The notes below the pieces were generated by a model that made no database searches, was not told the origin of the DNA, and saw only the letters and a list, made by a program, of their open reading frames with translations. From Podospora pseudocomata (lineage: Eukaryota; Ascomycota; Sordariomycetes; Sordariales; Podosporaceae), in assembly GCF_035222375.1 (NCBI RefSeq), contig NC_085887.1, positions 1,525,501-1,589,500 of the forward strand: a stretch of 64,000 nucleotides of DNA, given 5' to 3'. Within the stretch, counting starts at the first letter, position 1. Every line of letters starts with the position of its first letter. Shown one piece after another: positions 22,414 through 33,407 of this stretch. The position numbers and the translations under genes were made by a program.

Positions 22414-25400
22414 ATGGACGTCGACACCCTGGAGGCACAAGCCCCAAAGTCTGCTCCTTCGCCCGAGCCTCCTTCCGGCAATGATCCCTCTGAGCCGCCC
22501 AATGGCAAGGGAAACCAGCCGCCGAAAAAGACAACAGTCAGAAAGAGAACCAAGACTGGCTGCCTCAGTAAGTGTTTACCATGAGTTTGGGTGTCACTGA
22601 TGAGCGGGCCTCACTCTTCAAAATCCTGTGCAGGGCTCCCGCTGACTCCCCTTTTTAGCTTGCCGCAGACGGCGAATCAAATGCGACGAGGGCAAGCCCA
22701 CCTGCGGGAACTGCATCAAGTCCAAGAGACAATGTGAGGGATACAACCAGCGCATTGTCTTCAAGGAGTCTATGGGGCCGTTTCCTTCTGGCCACCTTTG
22801 GGGACATCCTGTGTACCATCAGCAGGCCCAGGAGGCCCTTCTGAACGCTCAGCTCTCGGAAGCACAAACCAAGGCTGCCTCGTCACAAGGACCGCTTGCC
22901 GCTATTGCTCCCAAGCCGCTATCCGTTGATTTTTCTGGTACCGGGACGCACCCTTACTCTCAGGGCTTTGCTGGACCTTCCAACCATTCTATCGCTGGGC
23001 CACCCCTCTTTAGCCCGCATCACATCGACCCACAACAACATCACTTGCCTAGCCCGCAGCACCTCGAGCCACAGCATCACTTGCCCAGCCCGCCGCTCTT
23101 GACTCCCAATACTGGTCAGTATCCCGATCAGTATCCTTCACCTGGGGACCGGTTGCCCTTCTCGGACTATTATGGAGTTCAGACTCAACAGCCGGTTAGC
23201 GCTATTGGACATGTCTCCCCCCTTCATGGTCACCATGGTCAATATTCTCATCCTCAACCCCATCCCCATGACCAGGGCTATGGCCATGGCCATGGCCAAG
23301 AGATCCGGCAGAGTGTTGAGGCACAACAGTTGGCTTCGCCAGATACGGCAGCGGCACTCAGCGGCACTGTGTCTGTGGAAGAAGGATATTGGCAGTCTGA
23401 CGATGAAGCTTCCATGATGGCATCAGACGATGAACAAGGGCCGATAGACCCGCACAGCAGCCATCTCGAATCCAACGATCTCGGTATCCTCGTGGCTCGG
23501 CGTCTCGACACCGACGGTGATGCCTACGGCGTTCACATCCGGTCCTTTGCCGGTCACAATGCCACCAACGTCCTTGACACGTACATCCCGTCGTCAGCCA
23601 ACTCACCCCTCAACGACTCCCAAACCGCCGCCATCTTCTGGTACTTTGTCAACGTCACAGGCCAAAGCATGTCTCTCTACGAGCGCCACCCCTTTGACCC
23701 CACCCCCATGTTCCAAGGACAGCCCGTCGCCAAGGAGCGGCAACACATCTGGACCTGTTAGTTTTACCACGACTTTTTTCGCCCATCTCTGCCTGCCAAC
23801 CGGACACCCCTTGCTAATATCTCCATCACCAGATACTTTCCCCATCATGGCGTTCAACCACCCGGCCCTCATGCAGGCGATGCTCGCGCTGGGTAGTCTG
23901 CAAATGGCCAAGCTCCAGGGCCACCCCCCAACAGCAGCGATGAAGCACTACCACTTGAGTCTCCGACGTATCGCCAAGAACTACCAAAGCCCTACTCGAC
24001 GGATCCAACCAGCCACTCTGGCAGCTACTTTGCTGCTTGGCTTCTACGAGGTGTGGAACTCGGATCACGATAAATGGTGTAAACACATGTGGGGCGCTCG
24101 CGCGATCCTGAAGGAGCTTCCCCTACGGCAAATGACGCGTGATATTCTCACTCTTAAGCGGAGACAGCGAGAGCAAGCGAGGCGCAATCACCAGTGTGAT
24201 GAGCTTTGTTTCGACTCGCGTCATCATGAGCAAAAGGATGACTGGCCGGAGCCGGACACGGAGTTTATTGAGAGTCTGACGGGGTTGAAGGTTGATTATG
24301 GCGGGGGGGAGGGGTATGTTGTTGTTGGGGGGGAGGAGAGGGTGAGGAGGTTGACGGAGAGGGATGTTGAAAAGTATGAGCAGATTAGGGATTTGTATTG
24401 GTGGTATTGCAAGATGGATATTTATCAGAGTTTTCTGGGGGGGACGAGGCCTTTGTAAGTGTTTTTTTTTCTTGGGTTAGAGATGAAGGGATGGTGGACT
24501 GACGACGTTTGGCGAACAGCATGAATTATGAGGCGTGGACGCAGTGTATTCCTAGGGGGCCGTTTGGGAAGATTGATTCGATGTAAGTTTTGAGGGGGGG
24601 TGGTGTTTGGGTTGAGATGGTGGTAGAAGGCTGACTTGAGTTGGGTAGTTATGGGACTTTTGACCATTTGATGTTGTTATTGGGACGGTTGGCGAGTTTT
24701 GCGTCGAAGGATTTGACGAGGAAGAGGAAGGCGAGGAAGTATGGGCCGCCGCCCGGGGCTCCGGGTGGTCCTGGCGGTCCTCCTGGTAGTGGTCCCCCGG
24801 GTGGTCCTCCTGGCGGTTTTGAGGGTGGTCCCCCAGAAAGATTTCCCGGCGGTGGTCCTCCTGGTGCCGGCCCCCCTGGAGGCTTCCCGGGTGGCCCGCC
24901 CGGAACCTTCCCCGGCGGCCCCCCGGGACCCGGCCAGGGAAGAGGTGCATCTCCACCCCCCTTCACCGGCCTAATGCCCTCCTCGGGCACCTTCGACATC
25001 CCCAAAGGTTTCTCTCCACCCCGGGAGTCCACCCCTCCCCCGGACTCTTCTTCCTCCTCGGAAGAACCAGAAGACTTCTCCACCTCGACCGCCAAAGCCC
25101 TCCAAGAATGGGAATCCATCCGCGCCGCCTTTGAGCTCTTCCGCTCCAAGCTCGGCCCCGACTTTGAGCCCATGGGTCCTGACTTTGCGCCCCCGGACAT
25201 GACCCCCTTTGGCCCAGCTTTGATCTACAGGACTTACAGCATCGCGGGGATATGGATGAATTACTACATGGGCCTGATTATTTTGCACAGAAGCCACCCG
25301 TCGATGCCCCCGATTGCGATATATGCCGCCGGCATGGCGGCGCAGCAGACGGGGAGGTGGGCTAATGAGATTGCGAGGATCGCGGCGGGGTTGCATGAGG

Positions 25401-25602
25401 ATACCACGCATGTTAGTGCTGTGAGCACGCTGGTGGGTGCGGCGTTTATAGAGAGCTGTTTTTGCTTGTTTGTGGCGGGGGTGCAGGTAAGGGGGTTTCC
25501 TGTTTGTCCTTTTCCGCTGTTGTTGCTGGGGGGGGGTGGGGGGTTGGGGTCGCCGAGTAGTTCGGTGGGATGACCTCTTTTTTTGTTTTGTTTTTGATGC
25601 TG

Positions 25603-25655
<53 letters not shown>

Positions 25656-26495
25656 GGTTCTTCCAGACGTATTATGATGATCCCCTTTTTTGTTGGTGGA
25701 TGTGATTAGATTTCCTTGTCCAACTTTTTCTTCTTTTCTTTTTATCTTTTTTTTTTATTTTTTATTTTTTATTTTTTTTTCTTAAAGAGTGTTGTATTAC
25801 TATGTACACGATAGATTTTTTTCTTGTCTTTTGTTTCTCTTCGTCATCATGTACACTACTAGATTTCCTTTTTGTTTTGTTTTGTCTTCTGAGGTTGCCG
25901 TCGCCATGTACATGATTAGACATTATTGTCCCTCCTCGCGAGCCTCACCGTCGTCATGTACATGGTAGACGTCAACCTCTTCTCCCGTGTTGTCATCATC
26001 GCCATCATCATCATCGTCTTCACCACCCACCCCAACCTCCACCCCCCTTGGTTCCCTCATCGCCAGCACATCCCTCATCAACTTTGTAGATAAATCTCGC
26101 TAACATCCCAGTTCCAATCCCTCCCCCAACGCCACTTCACCATCCGCCGCCTCCGCGACATAGCCCGGCTAACAGGCTGGCAATCCGCCCGCCAAATCGC
26201 CGACGGCTGCGAGTCCGGCTGGAACAAAGCCGCCTCCCTCGGCCGCGGCCCACCCTACCACTCACCCCCCGAGCTCGGCCCCCTATTCCCAGACAACATC
26301 TGGAACCGTCCCCGGCGCATCGACCGCCGGATCCGCGAGATTGAAGCCTCGGAAGAAGCCCCAGACGGGAAACTCGTCCTGGCAAAAACAGAACAAGCTC
26401 ACTACGCGCTTGGGCTGCTGAGCGTGGAGCGGGATTTGGATGAACTGGTAATTGTTGAGGAGGAGGATGAGAAGAGGAGGAGGGGGGGGAACTAG
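22414..26495 (+). CDS. Zn2Cys6 transcription factor with collagen-like segment
   Basis: A nuclear zinc-cluster regulator of unknown targets. Six exons (22414-22567, 22659-23756, 23833-24454, 24520-24582, 24649-25486, 26112-26495) give 1052 residues. The DNA-binding cluster at 50-77 is GCLTCRRRRIKC...C..C......C with the classic spacing C50, C53, C60, C67, C70, C77. It is followed by a His/Pro/Gln-rich region. From about residue 420 (IWTYTFPIMAFNHPALMQAML) the fungal transcription factor domain begins. Between about 678 and 746 lies a Gly-Pro-Pro-rich, collagen-like insert. The domain resumes and ends with RHFTIRRLRDIARLTGWQSA and WNKAASLGRGPPY, a conserved C-terminal block that fixes the last exon. 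The last intron is 625 nt. No neighbouring biosynthetic cluster suggests a target pathway. Confidence 0.85.
25603..25655 (+). repeat. (GAT)n microsatellite within intron
   Basis: About seventeen uninterrupted GAT/TGA units lie inside the last intron (25487-26111) of the Zn2Cys6 gene. Further T-rich tracts and four diverged copies of a CATGTACA-containing motif follow between about 25800 and 25970. Confidence 0.9.
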
Positions 26496-26926
26496 AGGGG
26501 GGGTAAAAGGGGGCTGCAAGATACCATTGAAAAGGGAGGTTTGCTTGATCTGCGGTTGTTGTTCGGTTTACGATGGTGTTTCGGTGTTGATTTTCAGAAG
26601 GGGTGCCCGGAAGACAAAAAAAAAACAGGGATATATACATCACTTACAGGTCAAAATATCTTGTACAACAAAATAGATAGTACCTACCAGACAGGTACAG
26701 GAAGAGCAAGAGTTTCACATGATACAGCTTTCTCCATTTCGTTCCATTTACCCTTAGTTCACCAGCAAAAAACCCAGCTCTATTCTCGAAACATGCTCAG
26801 CTGGAAGAGATCAAGAACAGTTCACCATCTCTATCTCCCGGCTCACAACCCCCTAATCTCAACCTCCATATCCACACCACCCCCAGTAAAAGCAGAAGGA
26901 GGAGGAGCAGCCCCACCCGCGGCCGC
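26496..26926. other. Convergent 3' spacer Zn2Cys6 factor / proteasome alpha-5
   Basis: About 430 bp between convergent stops. It begins with a G-rich stretch, then 3' untranslated DNA. No additional gene is seen. Confidence 0.55.
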
Positions 26927-27932
26927 CTAGTTCGCAGGAAGCCTCTCCACCACCGCAGCCATCTCCTCATCCGTGTATATTCTGAACCCGCGCTCCTTGG
27001 TGACGCTAGCAAGCTGGACATTCTTGGAGTCGAGCTTCTCCTCCATGACCTGCTTCAACGTCTTGAGAACCAGAGTCTCCGCATCCTCGATGGTCAACGA
27101 CTGGATTTTCCCGTCAGCACCCTCTCTACCCTTGTATGTATGTTGTCAAGGAAAGCAAACCTTGTGATACTCATTCTGCAACTCCGCCTGCGCCCCCTCA
27201 CTCCCACTCCCAATAGCCTTGGCATCATACCTGTAAAACGTCCCGCTCGGCTCGGCATGATACAAGCTGGGCCCGTCCTCGTCATAGCCCGCAATCAACA
27301 ACGCCACACCAAACGGTCTGGACATGATGCTCTCCTCTCCATCGGCGCTCTCGCCGAAGCGGAGGGCAAGATCGCAAATGGCTTGGGTGCAGGACTCGAC
27401 GCGGAGGTTCTCGTTGTAGTTGAAGGCGTGGGATTGGCACTCTACGCGGGCGTGCTCGACCATGGAGCGGGCGTCGGCTTGGAGGCCCGACATTGCGCAG
27501 CCGATGTGGCGGTCGATCTCGACGATCTTCTCGACGGAGGAGGTCTCGAGGAGGGAGGAGGTGACGCGCTTTTCGACGCCGAGGATGACGCCAGTGGAGG
27601 TGGAGATGCCGATGGCGGTTGAGCCGAGTTTGATTGCTTCGAGGGAGTATTCTACTTGGAAGAGACGGCCTTCGGGGGAGAAGGTGCTTTTGGGAGGGGG
27701 GGGGGTTGGTTGGTTAGCTGGATTGGTGATGGGTTGGACTGGTATGGCGGGGACTTTGAAGTTGGAGAGATCGGTGAGAGAGAAGGGAATGGGACAGAAA
27801 AGAGGCTTACTTGATACCCCGATCTGTAAAGACATGTTAGCTATATGTGATTTGAGGTATGCGACTCTGCTAAGTGGCATGGATCGAGCTGATGGAGGGG
27901 GACGTACCGTATTCTGATCTTGCCATAAACAT
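26927..27932 (-). CDS. PUP2: 20S proteasome subunit alpha-5
   Basis: One of the seven alpha-ring subunits of the 20S proteasome core. Exons are 27908-27932, 27811-27823, 27161-27686 and 26927-27100, giving 245 residues, the usual length. The N-terminus [26 protein letters not shown] contains the alpha-subunit signature and is assembled from a 25-nt and a 13-nt exon; the GINTF version identifies alpha-5. [10 protein letters not shown] and [19 protein letters not shown] follow. The C-terminus ENVQLA-like segment ([22 protein letters not shown]) supports the last exon. The gene is divergent from GCP2 with about 530 bp between starts. Confidence 0.96.
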
Positions 27933-28465
27933 CTTGGCGGTGTTGTGGGGGTGGTTGTGATTAAGTGGCCGGTGGGTGTTGGAGGGAAAGAGTCAAAAAA
28001 ACAGCTCAAGCCGAAAATATCGTAGTTAATGTCGTTGCTGGTTGTTGAAAGTGAGATACTCCCGTCTGTAGTGGAGGGGAAGCTGTAATGGCAGTGAGCT
28101 CCCTCCAGGCACGGAGGTCTACGAAGCTCTCCACCCGCTGGCAGCCAGGCGACCAACTGTAGACGAAGGAAGGCCCCCTGTAAATGTACCCAGGTACCTT
28201 GACCCCAGCCTTGCCCTGCCGCTGTAAACCCGCGCTAGTCCCGATTCGGGACAGCAAAGAGCCGGCGCGTGAATCCATCCATGGCCATTGTCGCGTTTTG
28301 GGGGCTGGAAAGCTCCCGCGACTTGGCATTGGCAGGGCAGAGGTAATCACTATCTTATCACCACATATCTGCCGCCCAGAGGTTGTTGTTCAACATCATT
28401 TTGTGATCATCACTGCCCAGTAGCCCAATGCCGGCACCGGCAGCCGTAAGAGGAGGACGAACACA
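27933..28465. promoter_or_regulatory. Divergent promoter region proteasome alpha-5 / GCP2
   Basis: About 530 bp between divergent start codons. It presumably holds both promoters. No specific motif could be assigned with confidence. Confidence 0.55.
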
Positions 28466-31400
28466 ATGTCGTCGGGCACCACCAGGCCGCCGACATTCCA
28501 AGACAAGAGAAGCAGACCAGACCAAGTGAGCTTTTCCCAGAGCCACAGCCAACACCAGCACAGCAATGCCGAGTCGAGGAAACGGTCCACCTCGGTCAAT
28601 CCCCGCTCCACGAGCAGACATGTCGAGGAGCGCCGCACCGAAAAGGTGCAGGTGACGACGCGGGAGACGCTGATGACACGGACGAGGAGCCCCGATCGCC
28701 GCGAGGGAGCAAAGCAGCGTGCTGCTGAACCAAGGTCTCGGGATATGCGACAGGATGCGCCACCCCAAGGTCTGTATGTTTGCTTTTACAACCCCGCCCT
28801 CTGGTACTTGTTCTACCTGATGGGAAAGAAACCCCCAAAAAGAAAACCTACTACACCACCCTTCTCATCATGAACATCATGCTGACCAAAAGAAAAAAAG
28901 AAAAACCCGCCCCCCATGGGAACCAGAAGCGACCCTCCTCCCGCACACAACAGCCCCCTTAGCATCCCGCATATCAATCCCACCCCTCGCCTCCACCGCC
29001 CCCCAGACCCTCCAACCGAAACCCTTCCATGACCTCTCCCTCGAAGCCCAAGAGGCGGTCATCATCGAGGACCTCCTATTCGTCTTTATGGGCTACGAAG
29101 GCCAATACATTCGTTTCGGCAAAGGCTACAATCCCAACGAGGAGCGAGACAGGCTGTCCGGTCCAACATGGCGCATCCTCCCCGGCCTCGACCCCTCCTT
29201 GCAAGACCTCACCCAATCCATGCTGCGCATGGCTGCTCATTACACCGCTCTCGAGACGTTTGTCGACGTACAATCCCGCGAAGAATTCGGCTCCGTCAAC
29301 CACGCCCTTTGCGCGTCAATACGGAAGCTGCTGCAGGAGTATTTGGTCATGGTTGCGCAGTTGGAGACGCAGTTCTTGACGGATGACTCGTTCACGTTGC
29401 ATGTGTTGAATATTCATGTGTTGCCCACGAGCCATATGATGCATCAGGTTTATGGGCTGGCGCATGAGCTGTTGAAGAGGAATGCGCTGCTGGATGATGA
29501 GTCGGATGAGAGTAGTGACGGCGGAGATGATTATGATCATATTTTGGAGCAGCTACGAGAAGGGGGGGAGCTGGTGCCGGGGAACATGACCGGCAAGAAG
29601 ATTACCAAGGGAGGGGTGGTGCTGGGGTTGATCACCAAGAGGTTGGAGTCCATGTCTGGTGATCCGGCGGCCAGGGCGTTGTTGACGACGCTGCTGAGGG
29701 ATGCGAGCAAGCCGTACATGGCTATGCTGAACGAGTGGCTGCACCATGGGGGGATTAATGACCCGCATTCGGAGTTTTTGATCAAGGAGCAGAGGAGTAT
29801 CAGGAGGGAGAGGCTGGAGCAGGATTATACTGATGAGTATTGGGAGAGGAGGTATACCATCCGAGACCACGACGTGCCGCCGCAGCTGGAGGGGGTCAAG
29901 GACAAGGTGTTGCTTGCGGGGAAATATCTGAATGTGGTCAGGGAATGCGGCGGCGTCGATGTCAGCCTGCAGGTTAAGCACGTGCCGACTTCCTTTGACG
30001 ACAATCGGTTTCTGGACAATGTCAACAATGCCTATGCGCATGCGAATGAGTCGCTGATGCAGTTGCTATTGACGACGCATCAGCTGCCGGCACGGTTGCG
30101 GTCGCTGAAGCATTACTTCTTTCTGGATCCGTCGGATTACTTTTCTTACTTTCTCGAGCTCGGAGCTAGTGAGCTGAGGAAGCCGGTCAAGTCGGTGAAC
30201 ACGGGGAAGTTGCAGTCGCTGTTGGATCTGGTGCTGAGGCAGCCGGGGAGCATTGTTGCGCTTGATCCGTTCAAGGAGGATGTCAAGGTGGAGATGAACG
30301 AGATCAACCTGACCAAGAGCCTTCATCGGGTGGTGAATATCACGGGGATAGAGCAGGGGGAGGCGCTGCAGCCGCTGACGAGCAACCAGCCGGTGGAGAG
30401 CGACAAGGCGGCGAATGGGTTTACGTCGTTGCAGATTGATTATTCGGTGCCGTTTCCTGTGTCGTTGGTGGTGAGCAGGAAGACGGTGTGGCGGTATCAG
30501 GCTCTTTTCAGGTATCTGCTGTCGTTGCGATATCTGGAGTCGCAGTTGTCGACGACGTGGCAGACGCACACGAGCGGGTTTGTGTGGTGTCATCGGTCGT
30601 CGTCGAGGATGTTGGAGATTTGGAAGAGGAGGGTGTGGACGTTACGAGCGAGGATGTTGGTGTTTGTGCAACAGCTGTTGTATTTCTGCACGGCCGAGGT
30701 CATTGAGCCGAACTGGCAGGCTTTGATGGCGAGGGTGAGGGAGAGGGAGAAGCCGCCTCAGCAGGAGCAGCAGCAGCAAGCGGGAGCTGGGGAGCAAAAC
30801 GGCACAACACTCCCAACACCAACCACATCCCCAAACCTCCACCACTACCCACTAAAGTCGACACATATTCGCCCGGGGTTGACGAGGACAGTGGATGAGC
30901 TGATGCAGGATCATGTCGATTTCTTGGATACGTGTCTGAAGGAGTGTATGCTGACGAACTCCAAACTCTTGCGTGTAAGTAAAAACCCTCTTTTGTGAAC
31001 TTTGTGTACCTCGATTGTTTTCATTACGCTGACTTGTGTGCGGTGGCGCCTAGATCCACTCCAAACTAACCCAAACCTGCACCATCTTTGCAACCTACAC
31101 AAACTGGCTATCCCGCGAGCTGGAAAAGACGGATCCCGACCTCTCGGGACATCACAGACCGCCCAACATGTCGGAGGAGCAGTGGCGGGTTTTCCAGTCT
31201 GTCCGCTCCCAAAAACCTACCGATGCCTCCTTCATGGAGGGCCAGCAGCAGCAGCAGCAGCAGCAAGGAGTGGACAAGATGGCGAGCTTGTTTGACTTGA
31301 TCAGGAAATGGGAGGACAATTTCAGCAAGCACCTGCAGATTTTGCTGGACGCGCTGAACCACTACGCGGCTACTGAGACGGTGGTGCTTTTGAGTTTGTG

Positions 31401-31539
31401 CGCGAGGTTGAGCACGGCCAATGCGGGGAGCGGCTATACCGGACGGGGGGAGTATGGGCAGGGACAGGTGGATGGGGTGGGGGTGCAGAATGGTGGTGGT
31501 GGGATGGAAGGGGGGGATGTGAGGATGGGGGGTGTATAA
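28466..31539 (+). CDS. GCP2: Gamma-tubulin complex component 2 (Spc97/GCP2)
   Basis: A core subunit of the gamma-tubulin small complex that nucleates microtubules at spindle pole bodies. Exons are 28466-28769, 28927-30974 and 31054-31539, giving 945 residues. The first 100 residues are Ser/Arg-rich and disordered. Exon 2 enters at EATLLPHTTAPLASRISIPPLAS, then HDLSLEAQEAVIIEDLLFVFMGYEGQYI, the start of the GRIP1 domain. The GRIP2 region includes LDLVLRQPGSIVALDPFKEDVKVEM and FPVSLVVSRKTVWRYQALFRYLLSLRYLE. HVDFLDTCLKECMLTNSKLLR leads into the last exon. A Q-tract (seven residues) and a Gly-rich tail are poorly conserved. The acceptor of intron 1 is the least certain splice site, since several AG options occur between 28892 and 28926. 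Confidence 0.9.
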
Positions 31540-32030
31540 AACCTACCTACCTTACCTACCTGCCTTGTTTCTTCTTTCTGTGTGTATGTGAGAATGAAGG
31601 CTGAATGAAAGAGTGTGGGTGGTGGGACACAGCAGGAGGGGTTTGGAATTGAAATGTTATAAGCATGTTTGTAAAAGGGTAGCGGCAAATTTTGGAATTG
31701 TCATAGTCCGGTATTGACAGTTGGTGTATTGAACGGCAAGGGGAAGTTATGAATATGAGATCATTGAACAACTTGTCGTGGTGTGCTGGGTGGTTTGTGA
31801 GATCACATATTGAGATTATATTGAGCCGGCTTTTTCCCCCCCTTTCGCTATGTTATCAACTTCTGTTTTATTGGTGCCCCCAGCCGTCCCATCTCAATTC
31901 TTGAAGCCCTCCACATATCTGTTCGGCTTTTCTATTCCTTTCTTTTCTGAACTAGTCCTGACACATTTGCTCTGTCAATCCCCCATTTTATCTTACCCAT
32001 TGTCACCCAAAAACGCCTATGAATAAACCC
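31540..32030. other. Convergent 3' spacer GCP2 / TBC protein
   Basis: About 490 bp of 3' untranslated DNA for both genes, with CTACC/TTACC repeats directly after the GCP2 stop. No gene seen. Confidence 0.55.
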
Positions 32031-33407
32031 CTACCTCACCCACCCCCTCCCCACCAGTCCCATCACATACTCCAACATCCCCCCCCTCTCCCCATGCCCC
32101 CCATACCCCGGCTGATGATGCACAAACCTCCTCACCACCACCCCCACCACAGCAACCAAAACCGCAAACCCAACCCCCCTCACCACCCCCCTATTCCTCC
32201 TCACCACCTCCCCGACCCTTGTCACCCTCTCCCTCCACTCGAGCTCCCTAACCTGCTTCTCAAACGCCTCCCTCCCCTCCTCCAACCCTTGCCTATAAAC
32301 CCCCTCCCCCTCCCCGTCTTCAGAACCGACCACCTACTAATCCCCCTCCCCCAACCCTTCAACCCCTCCGGCGGGTATTCTCGTTCCAGCTCCACCGCCT
32401 GCGATATCAACCCCTCCAAATCCAACGGCTGCGGCAGCTTCGACAGCACCGAATGCAACATCTCCGGTTCATCCTCCGGTATATGAAGCAGTTCCCCTCT
32501 GCGGGAGCGAACAATAGCCGCAAACAAATACAATGAGAAAACCGGATCCCTCGCCAGCAACACATCAAACAGCCTGGTGATCTCCCCCAGACTAGTAATG
32601 TCATGCGCGTACATCGTCAACGTCCCCGACAGCGCAAAAAAAGGTTCTGTCGATGACAGATGTTGCCATAGTTCCGGGTCGGACGATCTCAGGATATCGG
32701 GGAGGAGTCGCAGTTGCGCTATGGCAGGGTGGAGGTTCGGTAGCATAAAATCCCTGATGCGCAAAAGTGACAAGTGGGCCAGGGCGGCTGGTTGGAGGGC
32801 CGGGGGGAGGGTCAGCAGCAAGACTTGGCATATGTCGTGGTAGCCTTGAAAGTAGGATAGGTACGGGTGGTGGCGGAGGGTGCGGATGATGAGGGTGGAG
32901 AGGAGGGTTTTGCTGTGGGAGAGCTGGGTGTCGTTTTGGTCGTTGGGGTAGTAGACAAAGGCTCTGTTGACGTCGAGCTGGACCTGGGATTCGTCTTTGT
33001 GAGGGGGGAGGGATTTCCAGACTTCTTTTTCTTCTTCTTCTTCTTCTTCTTCTTCTTCTTCTTCTTCTTCTTCTGGTTTGGTGTCTGATGGTGGTGGGAT
33101 GCCCAGCAGTAATGGCCCTAGGAAAGTGAACGTTAAGAACATGATGCTAAGGCATCGGGTAGCGGGGTCACTTACACGCTTGTTGGCGGATGGTGTCTGT
33201 TAGAAATCCTCCTGGTGAGGCGGCAAGGGTTCTGAGGGCGGCAAAGTCCCTTGTCTTGCATGCTTTTAGGATATCTTTTTTCTTTTGCTCGGCGGCTTCG
33301 TCTTTGGGATCGGGGGGTTTCTCGTCGATGGGGTCCTCCATCTTGATGGGCTTTTCGTCAAAGTCGGCCGTGTTGGTTCCAGGCTCGGGGCCTAGCATCA
33401 TATCCAT
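32031..33407 (-). CDS. TBC-domain RabGAP with C-terminal membrane anchor, apparent 1-nt frameshift
   Basis: A Rab GTPase-activating protein of the TBC1D20/Gyp8 type, expected on ER or Golgi membranes. Exon 1 is 33176-33407, starting at MDMMLGPEPG because of its good start context (an in-frame ATG at 33443 is an alternative). Exon 2 runs from 33117. Catalytic fingers are visible: arginine finger in VQLDVNRAF and glutamine finger in YFQGYHD. A run of about 15 Glu from a GAA repeat precedes the domain. The frame holding SRWSVLKTG ends in junk, while an overlapping frame continues YRQGLEEGREAFEKQVRELEW and a hydrophobic helix GVGFAVLVAVVGVVV. Joining them needs one more base in the C/G run at 32300-32315. 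With that, length is about 439 residues. Sequencing error is more likely than inactivation. Confidence 0.82.
33026..33075 (+). repeat. TTC/GAA microsatellite encoding poly-Glu
   Basis: An almost pure TTC run on the plus strand lies inside the TBC gene and encodes the glutamate tract on the minus strand. Length is likely to vary between strains. Confidence 0.9.

Noticed and set aside
24649-25200. Glycine/proline-rich frames on both strands, suggestive of a collagen-like gene
   Set aside because: The plus-strand frame is continuous with the zinc-cluster protein on both sides, and the minus-strand frame is its shadow.
26112-26495. Separate small gene downstream of the Zn2Cys6 factor
   Set aside because: The 128 codons have no start of their own. 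They match the conserved C-terminal block of this regulator type, and phase 0 fits a GTAAGG...CCCAG intron.
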